Assembly: GCF_021155765.1 (NCBI RefSeq)
Contig: NC_060106.1
Span: forward strand, 10,113,501 to 10,177,500
Reading direction: 5' to 3'
Length of the DNA: 64,000 bases
Source of the DNA: Diprion similis
Taxonomy: Eukaryota > Arthropoda > Insecta > Hymenoptera > Diprionidae
Shown: one piece after another, positions 11,801-26,800 of the stretch
How the letters are laid out: every line of letters begins with the position of its first letter
Numbering within the stretch: position 1 is the stretch's first letter
The notes under the pieces: model-generated
Told to the model about the DNA's origin: nothing
Seen by the model: the letters and a program-made list of their open reading frames with translations, nothing else
Database searches by the model: none
Program-made: the position numbers and the translations under genes

Positions 11801-14800
11801 TGGGACTGCGCCTAATCGATTCCTCTCGCAAAATTACGTCGGAATAGGGCCTGACAGACTTCATTGCAGCACTTTTCAAAGTCGTCGAAATTTTCGCCAA
11901 AAATCCAAAGGGGTTAGCCTTACTTTTTTGCTCATTTTCGTGGCCGAAAATTTTTCGTCTCGGAATCGATTTGTATGACCATCTCTAGAGTAATTCGACC
12001 CCCAGGAACTCAGAAAACACATCAAAAGAAGCGTAGAAGCAGCAGCAGAGAAATGACGATAAAAATCACGAGTTTTTCGGCTGTAACTTTTCAGCTATCG
12101 CTCGCAGCGTATTGGGACTGCGCTTAATCGATTCCTCTCGCAAAATTACGTCGGAATAGGGCCTGACAGACTTCATTGCAGCACTTTTCAAAGTCGTCGA
12201 AATTTTCGCCAAAAATCCAAAGGGGTTAGCCTTACTTTTTTGCTCATTTTCGGAGCCGAAAATTTTTCGTCTCGGAATCGATTTGTATGACCTTCTCCGG
12301 AGTAATTCGACCCCCAGGAACTCAGAAAACACATCAAAAGAAGCGTAGGAGCAGCAGCAGAGGAATGACGATAAAAATCACGAGTTTTTCGGCTGTAACT
12401 TTTCAGCTATCGCTCGCAGCGTATTGGGACTGCGCCTAATCGATTCCTCTCGCAAAATTACGTCGGAATAGGGCCTGACAGACTTCATTGCAGCACTTTT
12501 CAAAGTCGTCGAAATTTTCGCCAAAAATCCAAAGGGGTTAGCCTTACTTTTTTGCTCATTTTCGTGGCCGAAAATTTTTCGTCTCGGAATCGATTTGTAT
12601 GACCATGTCTAGAGTAATTCGACCCCCAGGAACTCAGAAAACACATCAAAAAAAGCGTAGGAACAGCAGCAGAGAAATGACGACGGAAATCAGAAGTTTT
12701 TCGGCTGTAACTTTTCAACTATCGCTCGCAGCGTATTGGGACTGCGCTTAATCGATTCCTCTCGCAAAATTACGTCGGAATAGGGCCTGAAAGAATTCAT
12801 TGCAGCACTTTTCAAAGTCGTCGAAATTTTCGCCAAAAATCCAAAGGGGTTAGCCTTACTTTTTTGCTCATTTTCGGAGCCGAAAATTTTTCGTCTCGGA
12901 ATCGATTTGTATGACCTTCTCTAGAGTAATTCGACCCCCAGGAACTCAGAAAACACATCAAAAACAGCGTAGGAGCAGCAGCAGAGAAATGCCGACGAAA
13001 ATCACGAGTTTTTCGGCTGTAACTTTTCAGCTATCGCTCGCAGCGTATTGGGACTGCGCTTAATCGATTCCTCTCGCAAAATCACGTCGGAATAAGGCCT
13101 GACAGAATTCATTGCAGCACTTTTCAAAGTCGTCGAAATTTTCGCCAAAAATCCAAAGGGGTTAGCCTTACTTTTTTGCTCATTTTCGGAGTTGAAAATT
13201 TTTCGTCTCGAAATCGATTTGTATGACCTTCTCTAGAGTAATTCGACCCCCAGGAACTCAGAAAACACATCAAAAATAGCGTAGGAGCAGCAGCAGAGAA
13301 ATGACGGTAAAAATCACGAGTTTTTCGGCTGTAACTTTCCAGCTATCGCTCGCAGCGTATTGGGACTGCGCTTAATCGATTCCTCTCGCAAAATTACGTC
13401 GGAATAGGGCCTGACAGAATTCATTGCAGCACTTTTCAAAGTCGTCGAAATTTTCGCCAAAAATCCAAAGGGGTTAGCCTTACTTTTTTGCTCATTTTCG
13501 AAGCCGAAAATTTTTCGTCTCAAAATCGATTTGTATGACCTTCTCTAGAGTAATTCGACCCCGGGGAACTCAGAAAACACATCAAAAGAAGCGTAGGAGC
13601 AGCAGCAGAGAAATGACGATAAAAATCACGAGTTTTTCGGCTGTAACTTTTCAGCTATCGCTCGCAGCGTATTGGGACTGCGCTTAATCGATTCCTCTCG
13701 CAAAATTACGTCGGAATAGGGCCTGAAAGAATTCATTGCAGCACTTTTCAAAGTCGTCAAAATTTTCGCCAAAAATCCAAAGGGGTTAGCCTTACTTTTT
13801 TGCTCATTTTCGGAGCCGAAAATTTTTCGTCTCGGAATCGATTTGTATGACCTTTTCTAGAGTAATTTGACCCCCAGGAACTCAGAAAACACATCAAAAA
13901 CAGCGTAGGAGCAGCAGCAGAGAAATGCCGACGAAAATCACGAGTTTTTCGGCTGTAACTTTCCAGCTATCGCTCGCAGCGTATTGGGACTGCGCTTAAT
14001 CGATTCCTCTCGCAAAATTACGTCGGAATGGGGCCTGAAAGAATTCATTGCAGCACTTTTCAAAGTCGTCGAAATTTTCGCCAAAAATCCAAAGGGGTTA
14101 GCCTTGCTTTTTTGCTCATTCTCGAAGCCGAAAATTTTTCGTCTCGGAATCGATTTGTATGACCTTCTCTAGAGTAATTCGACCCCCAGGAACTCAGAAA
14201 ACACATCAAAAATAGCGTAGGAGCAGCAGCAGAGAAATGACGATAAAAATCACGAGTTTTTCGGCTGTAACTTTTCAGCTATCGCTCGCAGCGTATTGGG
14301 ACTGCGCTTAATCGATTCCTCTCGCAAAATTGCGTCGGAATAGGGCCTGGAAGAATCAATTGCAGCACTTTTCAAAGTCGTCGAAATTTTCGCCGAAAAT
14401 CCGAAGGGGTTAGCCTTACTTTTTTGCTCATTTTCGGAGCCGAAAATTTTTCGTCTCGGAATCGATTTGTATGACCATCTCTAGAGTAATTCGACCCCCA
14501 GGAACTCAGAAAACACATCAAAAAAAGCGTAGGAGCAGCAGCAGAGAAATGACGACGGAAATCAGGAGTTTTTCGGCTGTAACTTTTCAACTATCGCTCG
14601 CAGCGTATTGGGACTGCGCTTAATCGATTCCTCTCGCAAAATTACGTCGGAATAGGGCCTGAAAGAATTCATTGCAGCACTTTTCAAAGTCGTCGAAATT
14701 TTCGCCAAAAATCCAAAGGGGTTAGCCTTACTTTTTTGCTCATTTTCGAAGCCGAAAATTTTTCGTCTCGGAATCGATTTGTATGACCTTCTCTAGAGTA

Positions 14801-17800
14801 ATTCGACCCCCAGGAACTCAAAAAACACATCAAAAGAAGCGTAGGAGCAGCAGCAGAGAAATGACGATAAAAATCACGAGTTTTTCGGCTGTAACTTTTC
14901 AGCTATCGCTCGCAGCGTATTGGAACTGCGCCTAATCGATTCCTCTCGCAAAATTACGTCGGAATAGGGCCTGACAGACTTCATTGCAGCACTTTTCAAA
15001 GTCGTCGAAATTTTCGCCAAAAATCCAAAGGGGTTAGCCTTACTTTTTTGCTCATTTTCGTGTCCGAAAATTTTTCGTCTCGGAATCGATTTGTATGACC
15101 ATCTCTAGAGTAATTCGACCCCCAGGAACTCAGAAAACACATCAAAAGAAGCGTAGAAGCAGCAGCAGAGAAATGACGATAAAAATCAAGAGTTTTTCGG
15201 CTGTAACTTTTCAGCTATCGCTCGCAGCGTATTGGGACTGCGCTTAATCGATTCCTCTCGCAAAATTACGTCGGAATAGGGCCTGACAGACTTCATTGCA
15301 GCACTTTTCAAAGTCGTCGAAATTTTCGCCAAAAATCCAAAGGGGTTAGCCTTACTTTTTTGCTCATTTTCGGAGCCGAAAATTTTTCGTCTCGGAATCG
15401 ATTTGTATGACCTTCTCCGGAGTAATTCGACCCCCAGGAACTCAGAAAACACATCAAAAGAAGCGTAGGAGCAGCAGCAGAGAAATGACGATAAAAATCA
15501 CGAGTTTTTCGGCTGTAACTTTTCAGCTATCGCTCGCAGCGTATTGGGACTGCGCCTAATCGATTCCTCTCGCAAAATTACGTCGGAATAGGGCCTGACA
15601 GACTTCATTGCAGCACTTTTCAAAGTCGTCGAAATTTTCGCCAAAAATCCAAAGGGGTTAGCCTTACTTTTTTGCTCATTTTCGTGGCCGAAAATTTTTC
15701 GTCTCGGAATCGATTTGTATGACCATGTCTAGAGTGATTCGACCCCCAGGAACTCAGAAAACACATCAAAAAAAGCGTAGGAACAGCAGCAGAGAAATGA
15801 CGATAAAAATCACGAGTTTTTCGGCTGTAACTTTTCAGCTATCGCTCGCAGCGTATTGGGACTGCGCCCAATCGATTCCTCTCGCAAAATTACGTCGGAA
15901 TAGGGCCTGACAGACTTCATTGCAGCACTTTTCAAAGTCGTCGAAATTTTCGCCAAAAATCCAAAGGGGTTAGCCTTACTTTTTTGCTCATTTTCGAAGC
16001 CGAAAATTTTTCGTCTCAAAATCGATTTGTATGACCTTCTCTAGAGTAATTCGACCCCGGGGAACTCAGAAAACACATCAAAAGAAGCGTAGGAGCAGCA
16101 GCAGAGAAATGACGATAAAAATCACGAGTTTTTCGGCTGTAACTTTTCAGCTATCGCTCGCAGCGTATTGGGACTGCGCTTAATCGATTCCTCTCGCAAA
16201 ATGACGTCGGAAAAGGGCCTGAAAGAATTCATTGCAGCACTTTTCAAAGTCGTCAAAATTTTCGCCAAAAATCCAAAGGGGTTAGCCTTACTTTTTTGCT
16301 CATTTTCGGAGCCGAAAATTTTTCGTCTCGGAATCGATTTGTATGACCTTTTCTAGAGTAATTTGACCCCCAGGAACTCAGAAAACACATCAAAAACAGC
16401 GTAGGAGCAGCAGCAGAGAAATGCCGACGAAAATCACGAGTTTTTCGGCTGTAACTTTTCAGCTATCGCTCGCAGCGTATTGGGACTGCGCTTAATCGAT
16501 TCCTCTCGCAAAATTACGTCGGAATGGGGCCTGAAAGAATTCAATGCAGCACTTTTCAAAGTCGTCGAAATTTTCGCCAAAAATCCAAAGGGGTTAGCCT
16601 TGCTTTTTTGCTCATTCTCGAAGCCGAAAATTTTTCGTCTCGGAATCGATTTGTATGACCTTCTCTAGAGTAATTCGACCCCCAGGAACTCAGAAAACAC
16701 ATCAAAAATAGCGTAGGAGCAGCAGCAGAGAAATGACGATAAAAATCACGAGTTTTTCGGCTGTAACTTTTCAGCTATCGCTCGCAGCGTATTGGGACTG
16801 CGCTTAATCGATTCCTCTCGCAAAATTGCGTCGGAATAGGGCCTGGAAGAATCAATTGCAGCACTTTTCAAAGTCGTCGAAATTTTCGCCGAAAATCCAA
16901 AGGGGTTAGCCTTACTTTTTTGCTCATTTTCGGAGCCGAAAATTTTTCGTCTCGGAATCGATTTGTATGACCATCTCCAGAGTAATTCGACCCCCAGGAA
17001 CTCAGAAAACACATCAAAAAAAGCGTAGGAGCAGCAGCAGAGAAATGACGACGGAAATCAGGAGTTTTTCGGCTGTAACTTTTCAACTATCGCTCGCAGC
17101 GTATTGGGACTGCGCTTAATCGATTCCTCTCGCAAAATTACGTCGGAATAGGGCCTGAAAGAATTCATTGCAGCACTTTTCAAAGTCGTCGAAATTTTCG
17201 CCAAAAATCCAAAGGGGTTAGCCTTACTTTTTTGCTCATTTTCGAAGCCGAAAATTTTTCGTCTCGGAATCGATTTGTATGACCATCTCCAGAGTAATTC
17301 GACCCCCAGGAACTCAGAAAACACATCAAAAGAAGCGTAGGAGCAGCAGCAGAGAAATGACGATAAAAATCACGAGTTTTCCGGCTGTAACTTTTCAGCT
17401 ATCGCTCGCAGCGTATTGGGACTGCGCCTAATCGATTCCTCTCGCAAAATTACGTCGGAATAGGGCCTGACAGACTTCATTGCAGCACTTTTCAAAGTCG
17501 TCGAAATTTTCGCCAAAAATCCAAAGGGGTTAGCCTTACTTTTTTGCTCATTTTCGTGGCCGAAAATTTTTCGTCTCGGAATCGATTTGTATGACCATCT
17601 CTAGAGTAATTCGACCCCCAGGAACTCAGAAAACACATCAAAAGAAGCGTAGAAGCAGCAGCAGAGAAATGACGATAAAAATCACGAGTTTTTCGGCTGT
17701 AACTTTTCAGCTATCGCTCGCAGCGTATTGGGACTGCGCTTAATCGATTCCTCTCGCAAAATTACGTCGGAATAGGGCCTGACAGACTTCATTGCAGCAC

Positions 17801-20800
17801 TTTTCAAAGTCGTCGAAATTTTCGCCAAAAATCCAAAGGGGTTAGCCTTACTTTTTTGCTCATTTTCGGAGCCGAAAATTTTTCGTCTCGGAATCGATTT
17901 GTATGACCTTCTCCGGAGTAATTCGACCCCCAGGAACTTAGAAAACACATCAAAAGAAGCGTAGGAGCAGCAGCAGAGAAATGACGATAAAAATCACGAG
18001 TTTTTCGGCTGTAACTTTTCAGCTATCGCTCGCAGCGTATTGGGACTGCGCCTAATCGATTCCTCTCGCAAAATTACGTCGGAATAGGGCCTGACAGACT
18101 TCATTGCAGCACTTTTCAAAGTCGTCGAAATTTTCGCCAAAAATCCAAAGGGGTTAGCCTTACTTTTTTGCTCATTTTCGTGGCCGAAAATTTTTCGTCT
18201 CGGAATCGATTTGTATGACCATGTCTAGAGTAATTTGACCCCCAGGAACTCAGAAAACACATCAAAAAAAGCGTAGGAGCAGCAGCAGAGAAATGACGAC
18301 GGAAATCAGAAGTTTTTCGGCTGTAACTTTTCAACTATCGCTCGCAGCGTATTGGGACTGCGCTTAATCGATTCCTCTCGCAAAATTACGTCGGAATAGG
18401 GCCTGAAAGAATTCATTGCAGCACTTTTCAAAGTCGTCGAAATTTTCGCCAAAAATCCAAAGGGGTTAGCCTTACTTTTTTGCTCATTTTCGGAGCCGAA
18501 AATTTTTCGTCTCGGAATCGATTTGTATGACCTTCTCTAGAGTAATTCGACCCCCAGGAACTCAGAAAACACATCAAAAACAGCGTAGGAGCAGCAGCAG
18601 AGAAATGCCGACGAAAATCACGAGTTTTTCGGCTGTAACTTTTCAGCTATCGCTCGCAGCGTATTGGGACTGCGCTTAATCGATTCCTCTCGCAAAATCA
18701 CGTCGGAATAGGGCCTGACAGAATTCATTGCAGCACTTTTCAAAGTCGTCGAAATTTTCGCCAAAAATCCAAAGGGGTTAGCCTTACTTTTTTGCTCATT
18801 TTCGGAGTTGAAAATTTTTCGTCTCGGAATCGATTTGTATGACCTTCTCTAGAGTAATTCGACCCCCAGGAACTCAGAAAACACATCAAAAATAGCGTAG
18901 GAGCAGCAGCAGAGAAATGACGGTAAAAATCACGAGTTTTTCGGCTGTAACTTTCCAGCTATCGCTCGCAGCGTATTGGGACTGCGCTTAATCGATTCCT
19001 CTCGCAAAATTACGTCGGAATAGGGCCTGACAGAATTCATTGCAGCACTTTTCAAAGTCGTCGAAATTTTCGCCAAAAATCCAAAGGGGTTAGCCTTACT
19101 TTTTTGCTCATTTTCGAAGCCGAAAATTTTTCGTCTCAAAATCGATTTGTATGACCTTCTCTAGAGTAATTCGACCCCGGGGAACTCAGAAAACACATCA
19201 AAAGAAGCGTAGGAGCAGCAGCAGAGAAATGACGATAAAAATCACGAGTTTTTCGGCTGTAACTTTTCAGCTATCGCTCGCAGCGTATTGGGACTGCGCT
19301 TAATCGATTCCTCTCGCAAAATTACGTCGGAATAGGGCCTGAAAGAATTCATTGCAGCACTTTTCAAAGTCGTCAAAATTTTCGCCAAAAATCCAAAGGG
19401 GTTAGCCTTACTTTTTTGCTCATTTTCGGAGCCGAAAATTTTTCGTCTCGGAATCGATTTGTATGACCTTTTCTAGAGTAATTCGACCCCCAGGAACTCA
19501 GAAAACACATCAAAAACAGCGTAGGAGCAGCAGCAGAGAAATGCCGACGAAAATCACGAGTTTTTCGGCTGTAACTTTTCAGCTATCGCTCGCAGCGTAT
19601 TGGGACTGCGCTTAATCGATTCCTCTCGCAAAATCACGTCGGAATAGGGCCTGACAGAATTCATTGCAGCACTTTTCAAAGTCGTCGAAATTTTCGCCAA
19701 AAATCCAAAGGGGTTAGCCTTACTTTTTTGCTCATTTTCGGAGTTGAAAATTTTTCGTCTCGGAATCGATTTGTATGACCTTCTCTAGAGTAATTCGACC
19801 CCCAGGAACTCAGAAAACACATCTAAAAAAGCGTAGGAGCAGCAGCAGAGAAATGACGACGGAAATCAGGAGTTTTTCGGCTGTAACTTTTCAGCTATCG
19901 CTCGGAGCGTATTGGGACTGCGCTTAATCGATTCCTCTCGCAAAATTACGTCGGAATAGGGCCAGAAAGAATTAATTGCAGCACTTTTTAAAGTCGTCGA
20001 AATTTTCGCCAGAAATCCAAAGGGGTTAGCCTTACTTTTTTGCTCATTTTCGGAGCCGAAAATTTTTTGTCTCGAAATCGATTTGGATGACCATCTTTAG
20101 AGTAATTCGACCCCCAGGAACTCAGAAAACACATCAAAAGAAGCGTAGGAGCAGCAGCAGAAAAATGACGACGGAAATCAGGAGTTTTTCGGCTGTAACT
20201 TTTCAGCTATCGCTCGCAGCGTATTGGGACTGCGCTTAATCGATTCCTCTCGCAAAATTACGTCGGAATAAGGCCTCAAAGAATTCATTGCAGCACTTTT
20301 CAAAGTCGTCGAAATTTTCGCCAAAAATCCAAAGGGGTTAGCCTTACTTTTTTGCTCATTTTCGGAGCCGGAAATTTTTCGTCTCGGAATCGATTCGTAT
20401 GACCTTCTCTAGAGTAATTCGACCCCCAGGAACTCAGAAAACACATCAAAAATAGCGTAGGAGCAGCAGCAGAGAAATGACGATGAAAATCACGAGTTTT
20501 TCGGCTGTAACTTTTCAGCTATCGCCCGCAGCGTATTGGGACTGCGCTTAATCGATTTCTCTCGCAAAATTACGTCGGAATAAGGCCTCAAAGAATTCAT
20601 TGCAGCACTTTTCAAAGTCGTCGAAATTTTCGCCGAAAATCCAAAGGGGTTAGCCTTACTTTTTTGCTCATTTTCGGAGCCGAAAATTTTTCGTCTCGGA
20701 ATCGATTTGTATGACCATCTCCAGAGTAATTCGACCCCCAGGAACTCAGAAAACACATCAAAAAAAGCGTAGGAGCAGCAGCAGAGAAATGACGACGGAA

Positions 20801-23800
20801 ATCAGGAGTTTTTCGGCTGTAACTTTTCAACTATCGCTCGCAGCGTATTGGGACTGCGCTTAATCGATTCCTCTCGCAAAATTACGTCGGAATAGGGCCT
20901 GAAAGAATTCATTGCAGCACTTTTCAAAGTCGTCGAAATTTTCGCCAAAAATCCAAAGGGGTTAGCCTTACTTTTTTGCTCATTTTCGAAGCCGAAAATT
21001 TTTCGTCTCGGAATCGATTTGTATGACCTTCTCTAGAGTAATTCGACCCCCAGGAACTCAAAAAACACATCAAAAGAAGCGTAGGAGCAGCAGCAGAGAA
21101 ATGACGATAAAAATCACGAGTTTTCCGGCTGTAACTTTTCAGCTATCGCTCGCAGCGTATTGGGACTGCGCCTAATCGATTCCTCTCGCAAAATTACGTC
21201 GGAATAGGGCCTGACAGACTTCATTGCAGCACTTTTCAAAGTCGTCGAAATTTTCGCCAAAAATCCAAAGGGGTTAGCCTTACTTTTTTGCTCATTTTCG
21301 TGGCCGAAAATTTTTCGTCTCGGAATCGATTTGTATGACCATCTCTAGAGTAATTCGACCCCCAGGAACTCAGAAAACACATCAAAAGAAGCGTAGAAGC
21401 AGCAGCAGAGAAATGACGATAAAAATCACGAGTTTTTCGGCTGTAACTTTTCAGCTATCGCTCGCAGCGTATTGGGACTGCGCTTAATCGATTCCTCTCG
21501 CAAAATTACGTCGGAATAGGGCCTGACAGACTTCATTGCAGCACTTTTCAAAGTCGTCGAAATTTTCGCCAAAAATCCAAAGGGGTTAGCCTTACTTTTT
21601 TGCTCATTTTCGGAGCCGAAAATTTTTCGTCTCGGAATCGATTTGTATGACCTTCTCCGGAGTAATTCGACCCCCAGGAACTTAGAAAACACATCAAAAG
21701 AAGCGTAGGAGCAGCAGCAGAGAAATGACGATAAAAATCACGAGTTTTTCGGCTGTAACTTTTCAGCTATCGCTCGCAGCGTATTGGGACTGCGCCTAAT
21801 CGATTCCTCTCGCAAAATTACGTCGGAATAGGGCCTGACAGACTTCATTGCAGCACTTTTCAAAGTCGTCGAAATTTTCGCCAAAAATCCAAAGGGGTTA
21901 GCCTTACTTTTTTGCTCATTTTCGTGGCCGAAAATTTTTCGTCTCGGAATCGATTTGTATGACCATGTCTAGAGTAATTCGACCCCCAGGAACTCAGAAA
22001 ACACATCAAAAAAAGCGTAGGAGCAGCAGCAGAGAAATGACGACGGAAATCAGAAGTTTTTCGGCTGTAACTTTTCAACTATCGCTCGCAGCGTATTGGG
22101 ACTGCGCTTAATCGATTCCTCTCGCAAAATTACGTCGGAATAGGGCCTGAAAGAATTCATTGCAGCACTTTTCAAAGTCGTCGAAATTTTCGCCAAAAAT
22201 CCAAAGGGGTTAGCCTTACTTTTTTGCTCATTTTCGGAGCCGAAAATTTTTCGTCTCGGAATCGATTTGTATGACCTTCTCTAGAGTAATTCGACCCCCA
22301 GGAACTCAGAAAACACATCAAAAACAGCGTAGGAGCAGCAGCAGAGAAATGCCGACGAAAATCACGAGTTTTTCGGCTGTAACTTTTCAGCTATCGCTCG
22401 CAGCGTATTGGGACTGCGCTTAATCGATTCCTCTCGCAAAATCACGTCGGAATAGGGCCTGACAGAATTCATTGCAGCACTTTTCAAAGTCGTCGAAATT
22501 TTCGCCAAAAATCCAAAGGGGTTAGCCTTACTTTTTTGCTCATTTTCGGAGTTGAAAATTTTTCGTCTCGGAATCGATTTGTATGACCTTCTCTAGAGTA
22601 ATTCGACCCCCAGGAACTCAGAAAACACATCAAAAATAGCGTAGGAGCAGCAGCAGAGAAATGACGGTAAAAATCACGAGTTTTTCGGCTGTAACTTTCC
22701 AGCTATCGCTCGCAGCGTATTGGGACTGCGCTTAATCGATTCCTCTCGCAAAATTACGTCGGAATAGGGCCTGACAGAATTCATTGCAGCACTTTTCAAA
22801 GTCGTCGAAATTTTCGCCAAAAATCCAAAGGGGTTAGCCTTACTTTTTTGCTCATTTTCGAAGCCGAAAATTTTTCGTCTCAAAATCGATTTGTATGACC
22901 TTCTCTAGAGTAATTCGACCCCGGGGAACTCAGAAAACACATCAAAAGAAGCGTAGGAGCAGCAGCAGAGAAATGACGATAAAAATCACGAGTTTTTCGG
23001 CTGTAACTTTTCAGCTATCGCTCGCAGCGTATTGGGACTGCGCTTAATCGATTCCTCTCGCAAAATTACGTCGGAATAGGGCCTGAAAGAATTCATTGCA
23101 GCACTTTTCAAAGTCGTCAAAATTTTCGCCAAAAATCCAAAGGGGTTAGCCTTACTTTTTTGCTCATTTTCGGAGCCGAAAATTTTTCGTCTCGGAATCG
23201 ATTTGTATGACCTTTTCTAGAGTAATTCGACCCCCAGGAACTCAGAAAACACATCAAAAACAGCGTAGGAGCAGCAGCAGAGAAATGCCGACGAAAATCA
23301 CGAGTTTTTCGGCTGTAACTTTTCAGCTATCGCTCGCAGCGTATTGGGACTGCGCTTAATCGATTCCTCTCGCAAAATCACGTCGGAATAGGGCCTGACA
23401 GAATTCATTGCAGCACTTTTCAAAGTCGTCGAAATTTTCGCCAAAAATCCAAAGGGGTTAGCCTTACTTTTTTGCTCATTTTCGGAGTTGAAAATTTTTC
23501 GTCTCGGAATCGATTTGTATGACCTTCTCTAGAGTAATTCGACCCCCAGGAACTCAGAAAACACATCTAAAAAAGCGTAGGAGCAGCAGCAGAGAAATGA
23601 CGACGGAAATCAGGAGTTTTTCGGCTGTAACTTTTCAGCTATCGCTCGGAGCGTATTGGGACTGCGCTTAATCGATTCCTCTCGCAAAATTACGTCGGAA
23701 TAGGGCCAGAAAGAATTAATTGCAGCACTTTTTAAAGTCGTCGAAATTTTCGCCAGAAATCCAAAGGGGTTAGCCTTACTTTTTTGCTCATTTTCGGAGC

Positions 23801-26800
23801 CGAAAATTTTTTGTCTCGAAATCGATTTGGATGACCATCTTTAGAGTAATTCGACCCCCAGGAACTCAGAAAACACATCAAAAGAAGCGTAGGACCAGCA
23901 GCAGAAAAATGACGACGGAAATCAGGAGTTTTTCGGCTGTAACTTTTCAGCTATCGCTCGCAGCGTATTGGGACTGCGCTTAATCGATTCCTCTCGCAAA
24001 ATTACGTCGGAATAAGGCCTCAAAGAATTCATTGCAGCACTTTTCAAAGTCGTCGAAATTTTCGCCAAAAATCCAAAGGGGTTAGCCTTACTTTTTTGCT
24101 CATTTTCGGAGCCGGAAATTTTTCGTCTCGGAATCGATTCGTATGACCTTCTCTAGAGTAATTCGACCCCCAGGAACTCAGAAAACACATCAAAAATAGC
24201 GTAGAAGCAGCAGCAGAGAAATGACGATGAAAATCACGAGTTTTTCGGCTGTAACTTTTCAGCTATCGCCCGCAGCGTATTGGGACTGCGCTTAATCGAT
24301 TTCTCTCGCAAAATTACGTCGGAATAGGGCCTGAAAGAATTTATTGCAGCACTTTTCAAAGTCGTCGAAATTTTCGCCAAAAATCCAAAGGGGTTAGCCT
24401 TACTTTTTTGCTCATTTTCGAAGCCGAAAATTTTTCGTCTCGGAATCGATTTGTATAACCTTCTCTAGAGTAATTCGACCCCCAGGAACTCAGAAAACAC
24501 ATCAAAAGAAGCGTAGGAGCAGCAGCAGAGAAATGACGATAAAAATCACGAGTTTTTCGGCTGTAACTTCTCAGCTATCGCTCGCAGCGTATTGGGACTG
24601 CGCTTAATCGATTCCTCTCGCAAAATTACGTTGGAATAGGGCCTGAAAGAATTCATTGCAGCACTTTTCAAAGTCGTCGAAATTTTCGCCAAAAATCCAA
24701 TGGGGTTAGCCTTACTTTTTTGCTCATTTCCGGAGCTGAAAATTTTTCGTCTCGAAATCGATTTGTATGACCTTCTCTAGAGTAATTTGACCCCCAGGAA
24801 CTCAGAAAACACATCAAAAGAAGCGTAGGAGCAGCAGCAGAGAAATGACGACAAAAATCACGAGTTTTTCGGCTGTAACTTTTCAGCTATCGCTCGCAGC
24901 GTATTGGGACTGCGCTTAATCAATTCCTCTCGCAAAATTACGTCGGAATAAGGCCTGAAAGAATTCATTGCAGCACTTTTCAAAGTCGTCGAAATTTTCG
25001 CCAAAAATCCAAAGGGGTTAGCCTTACTTTTTTGCTCATTTTCGGAGCCGGAAATTTTTCGTCTCGGAATCGATTCGTATGACCTTCTCTAGAGTAATTC
25101 GACCCCCAGGAACTCAGAAAACACATCAAAAGAAGCGTAGGAGCAGCAGCAGAGAAATGACGATAAAAATCACGAGTTTTTCGGCTGTAACTTTTCAGCT
25201 ATCGCTCGCAGCGTATTGGGACTGCGCTTAATCGATTCCTCTCGCAAAATTACGTCGGAATAGGGCCTGAAAGAATCCATTGCAGCACTTTTCAAAGTCG
25301 TCGAAATTTTCGCCGAAAATCCAAAGGGGTTAGCCTTACTTTTTTGCTCATTTTCGAAGCCGAAAATTTTTCGTCTCGGAATCGATTTGTATGACCATCT
25401 CTAGAGTAATTCGACCCCCAGGAACTCAGAAAACACATCTAAAAAAGCGTAGGAGCAGCAGCAGAGAAATGACGACGGAAATCAGGAGTTTTTCGGCTGT
25501 AACTTTTCAGCTATCGCTCGGAGCGTATTGGAACTGCGCTTAATCGATTCCTCTCGCAAAATTACGTCGGAATAGGGCCAGAAAGAATTAATTGCAGCAC
25601 TTTTTAAAGTCGTCGAAATTTTCGCCAGAAATCCAAAGGGGTTAGCCTTACTTTTTTGCTCATTTTCAGAGCCGAAAATTTTTTGTCTCGAAATCGATTT
25701 GGATGACCATCTTTAGAGTAATTTGACCCCCAGGAACTCAGAAAACACATCAAAAGAAGCGTAGGAGCAGCAGCAGAAAAATGACGACGGAAATCAGGAG
25801 TTTTTCGGCTGTAACTTTTCAGCTATCGCTCGCAGCGTATTGGGACTGCGCTTAATCGATTCCTCTCGCAAAATTACGTCGGAATAAGGCCTAAAAGAAT
25901 TCATTGCAGCACTTTTTAAAGTCGTCGAAATTTTCGCCAAAAATCCAAAGGGGTTAGCCTTACTTTTTTGCTCATTTTCGGAGCCGGAAATTTTTCGTCT
26001 CGGAATCGATTCGTATGACCTTCTCTAGAGTAATTCGACCCCCAGGAACTCAGAAAACACATCAAAAATAGCGTAGGAGCAGCAGCAGAGAAATGACGAT
26101 GAAAATCACGAGTTTTTCGGCTGTAACTTTTCAGCTATCGCCCGCAGCGTATTGGGACTGCGCTTAATCGATTCCTCTCGCAAAATTACGTCGGAATAGG
26201 GCCTGAAAGGATTCATTGCAGCACTTTTCAAAGTCGTCGAAATTTTCGCCAAAAATCCAAAGGGGTTAGCCTTACTTTTTTGCTCATTTTCGGAGCCGGA
26301 AATTTTTCGTCTCGGAATCGATTCGTATGACCTTCTCTAGAGTAATTCGACCCCCAGGAACTCAGAAAACACATCAAAAATAGCGTAGGAGCGGCAGCAG
26401 AGAAATGACGATAAAAATCACGAGTTTTTCGGCTGTAACTTTTCAGCTATCGCTCGCAGCGTATTGTGACTGCGCTTAATCGATTCCTCTCGCAAAATCA
26501 CGTCGGAATAGGGCCAGACAGAATTCATTGCAGCTTTTTTCAAAGTCGTCGAAATTTTCGCCAAAATCCAAAGGGGTTAGCCTTACTTTTTTGCTCATTT
26601 TCGGAGCCGAAAATTTGTGGTCTCGGAATCGATTTGTATGACCATCTCTAGAGTAATTCGACCTCGAGGAACTCAGAAAACACATCAAAAAAAGCGTAGG
26701 AGCAGCAGCAGAGAAATGCCGACGAAAATCACGAGTTTTTTGGCTGTAACTTTTCAGCTATCGCTCGCAGCGTATTGGGACTGCGGTTAATCGATTCCTT

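Noticed and set aside
7386..22883. Recurring 62-88 codon open frames on both strands of the satellite
   Set aside because: They recur only because 312 is divisible by 3. They overlap one another on both strands, end at stops in each monomer, and resemble no protein family.
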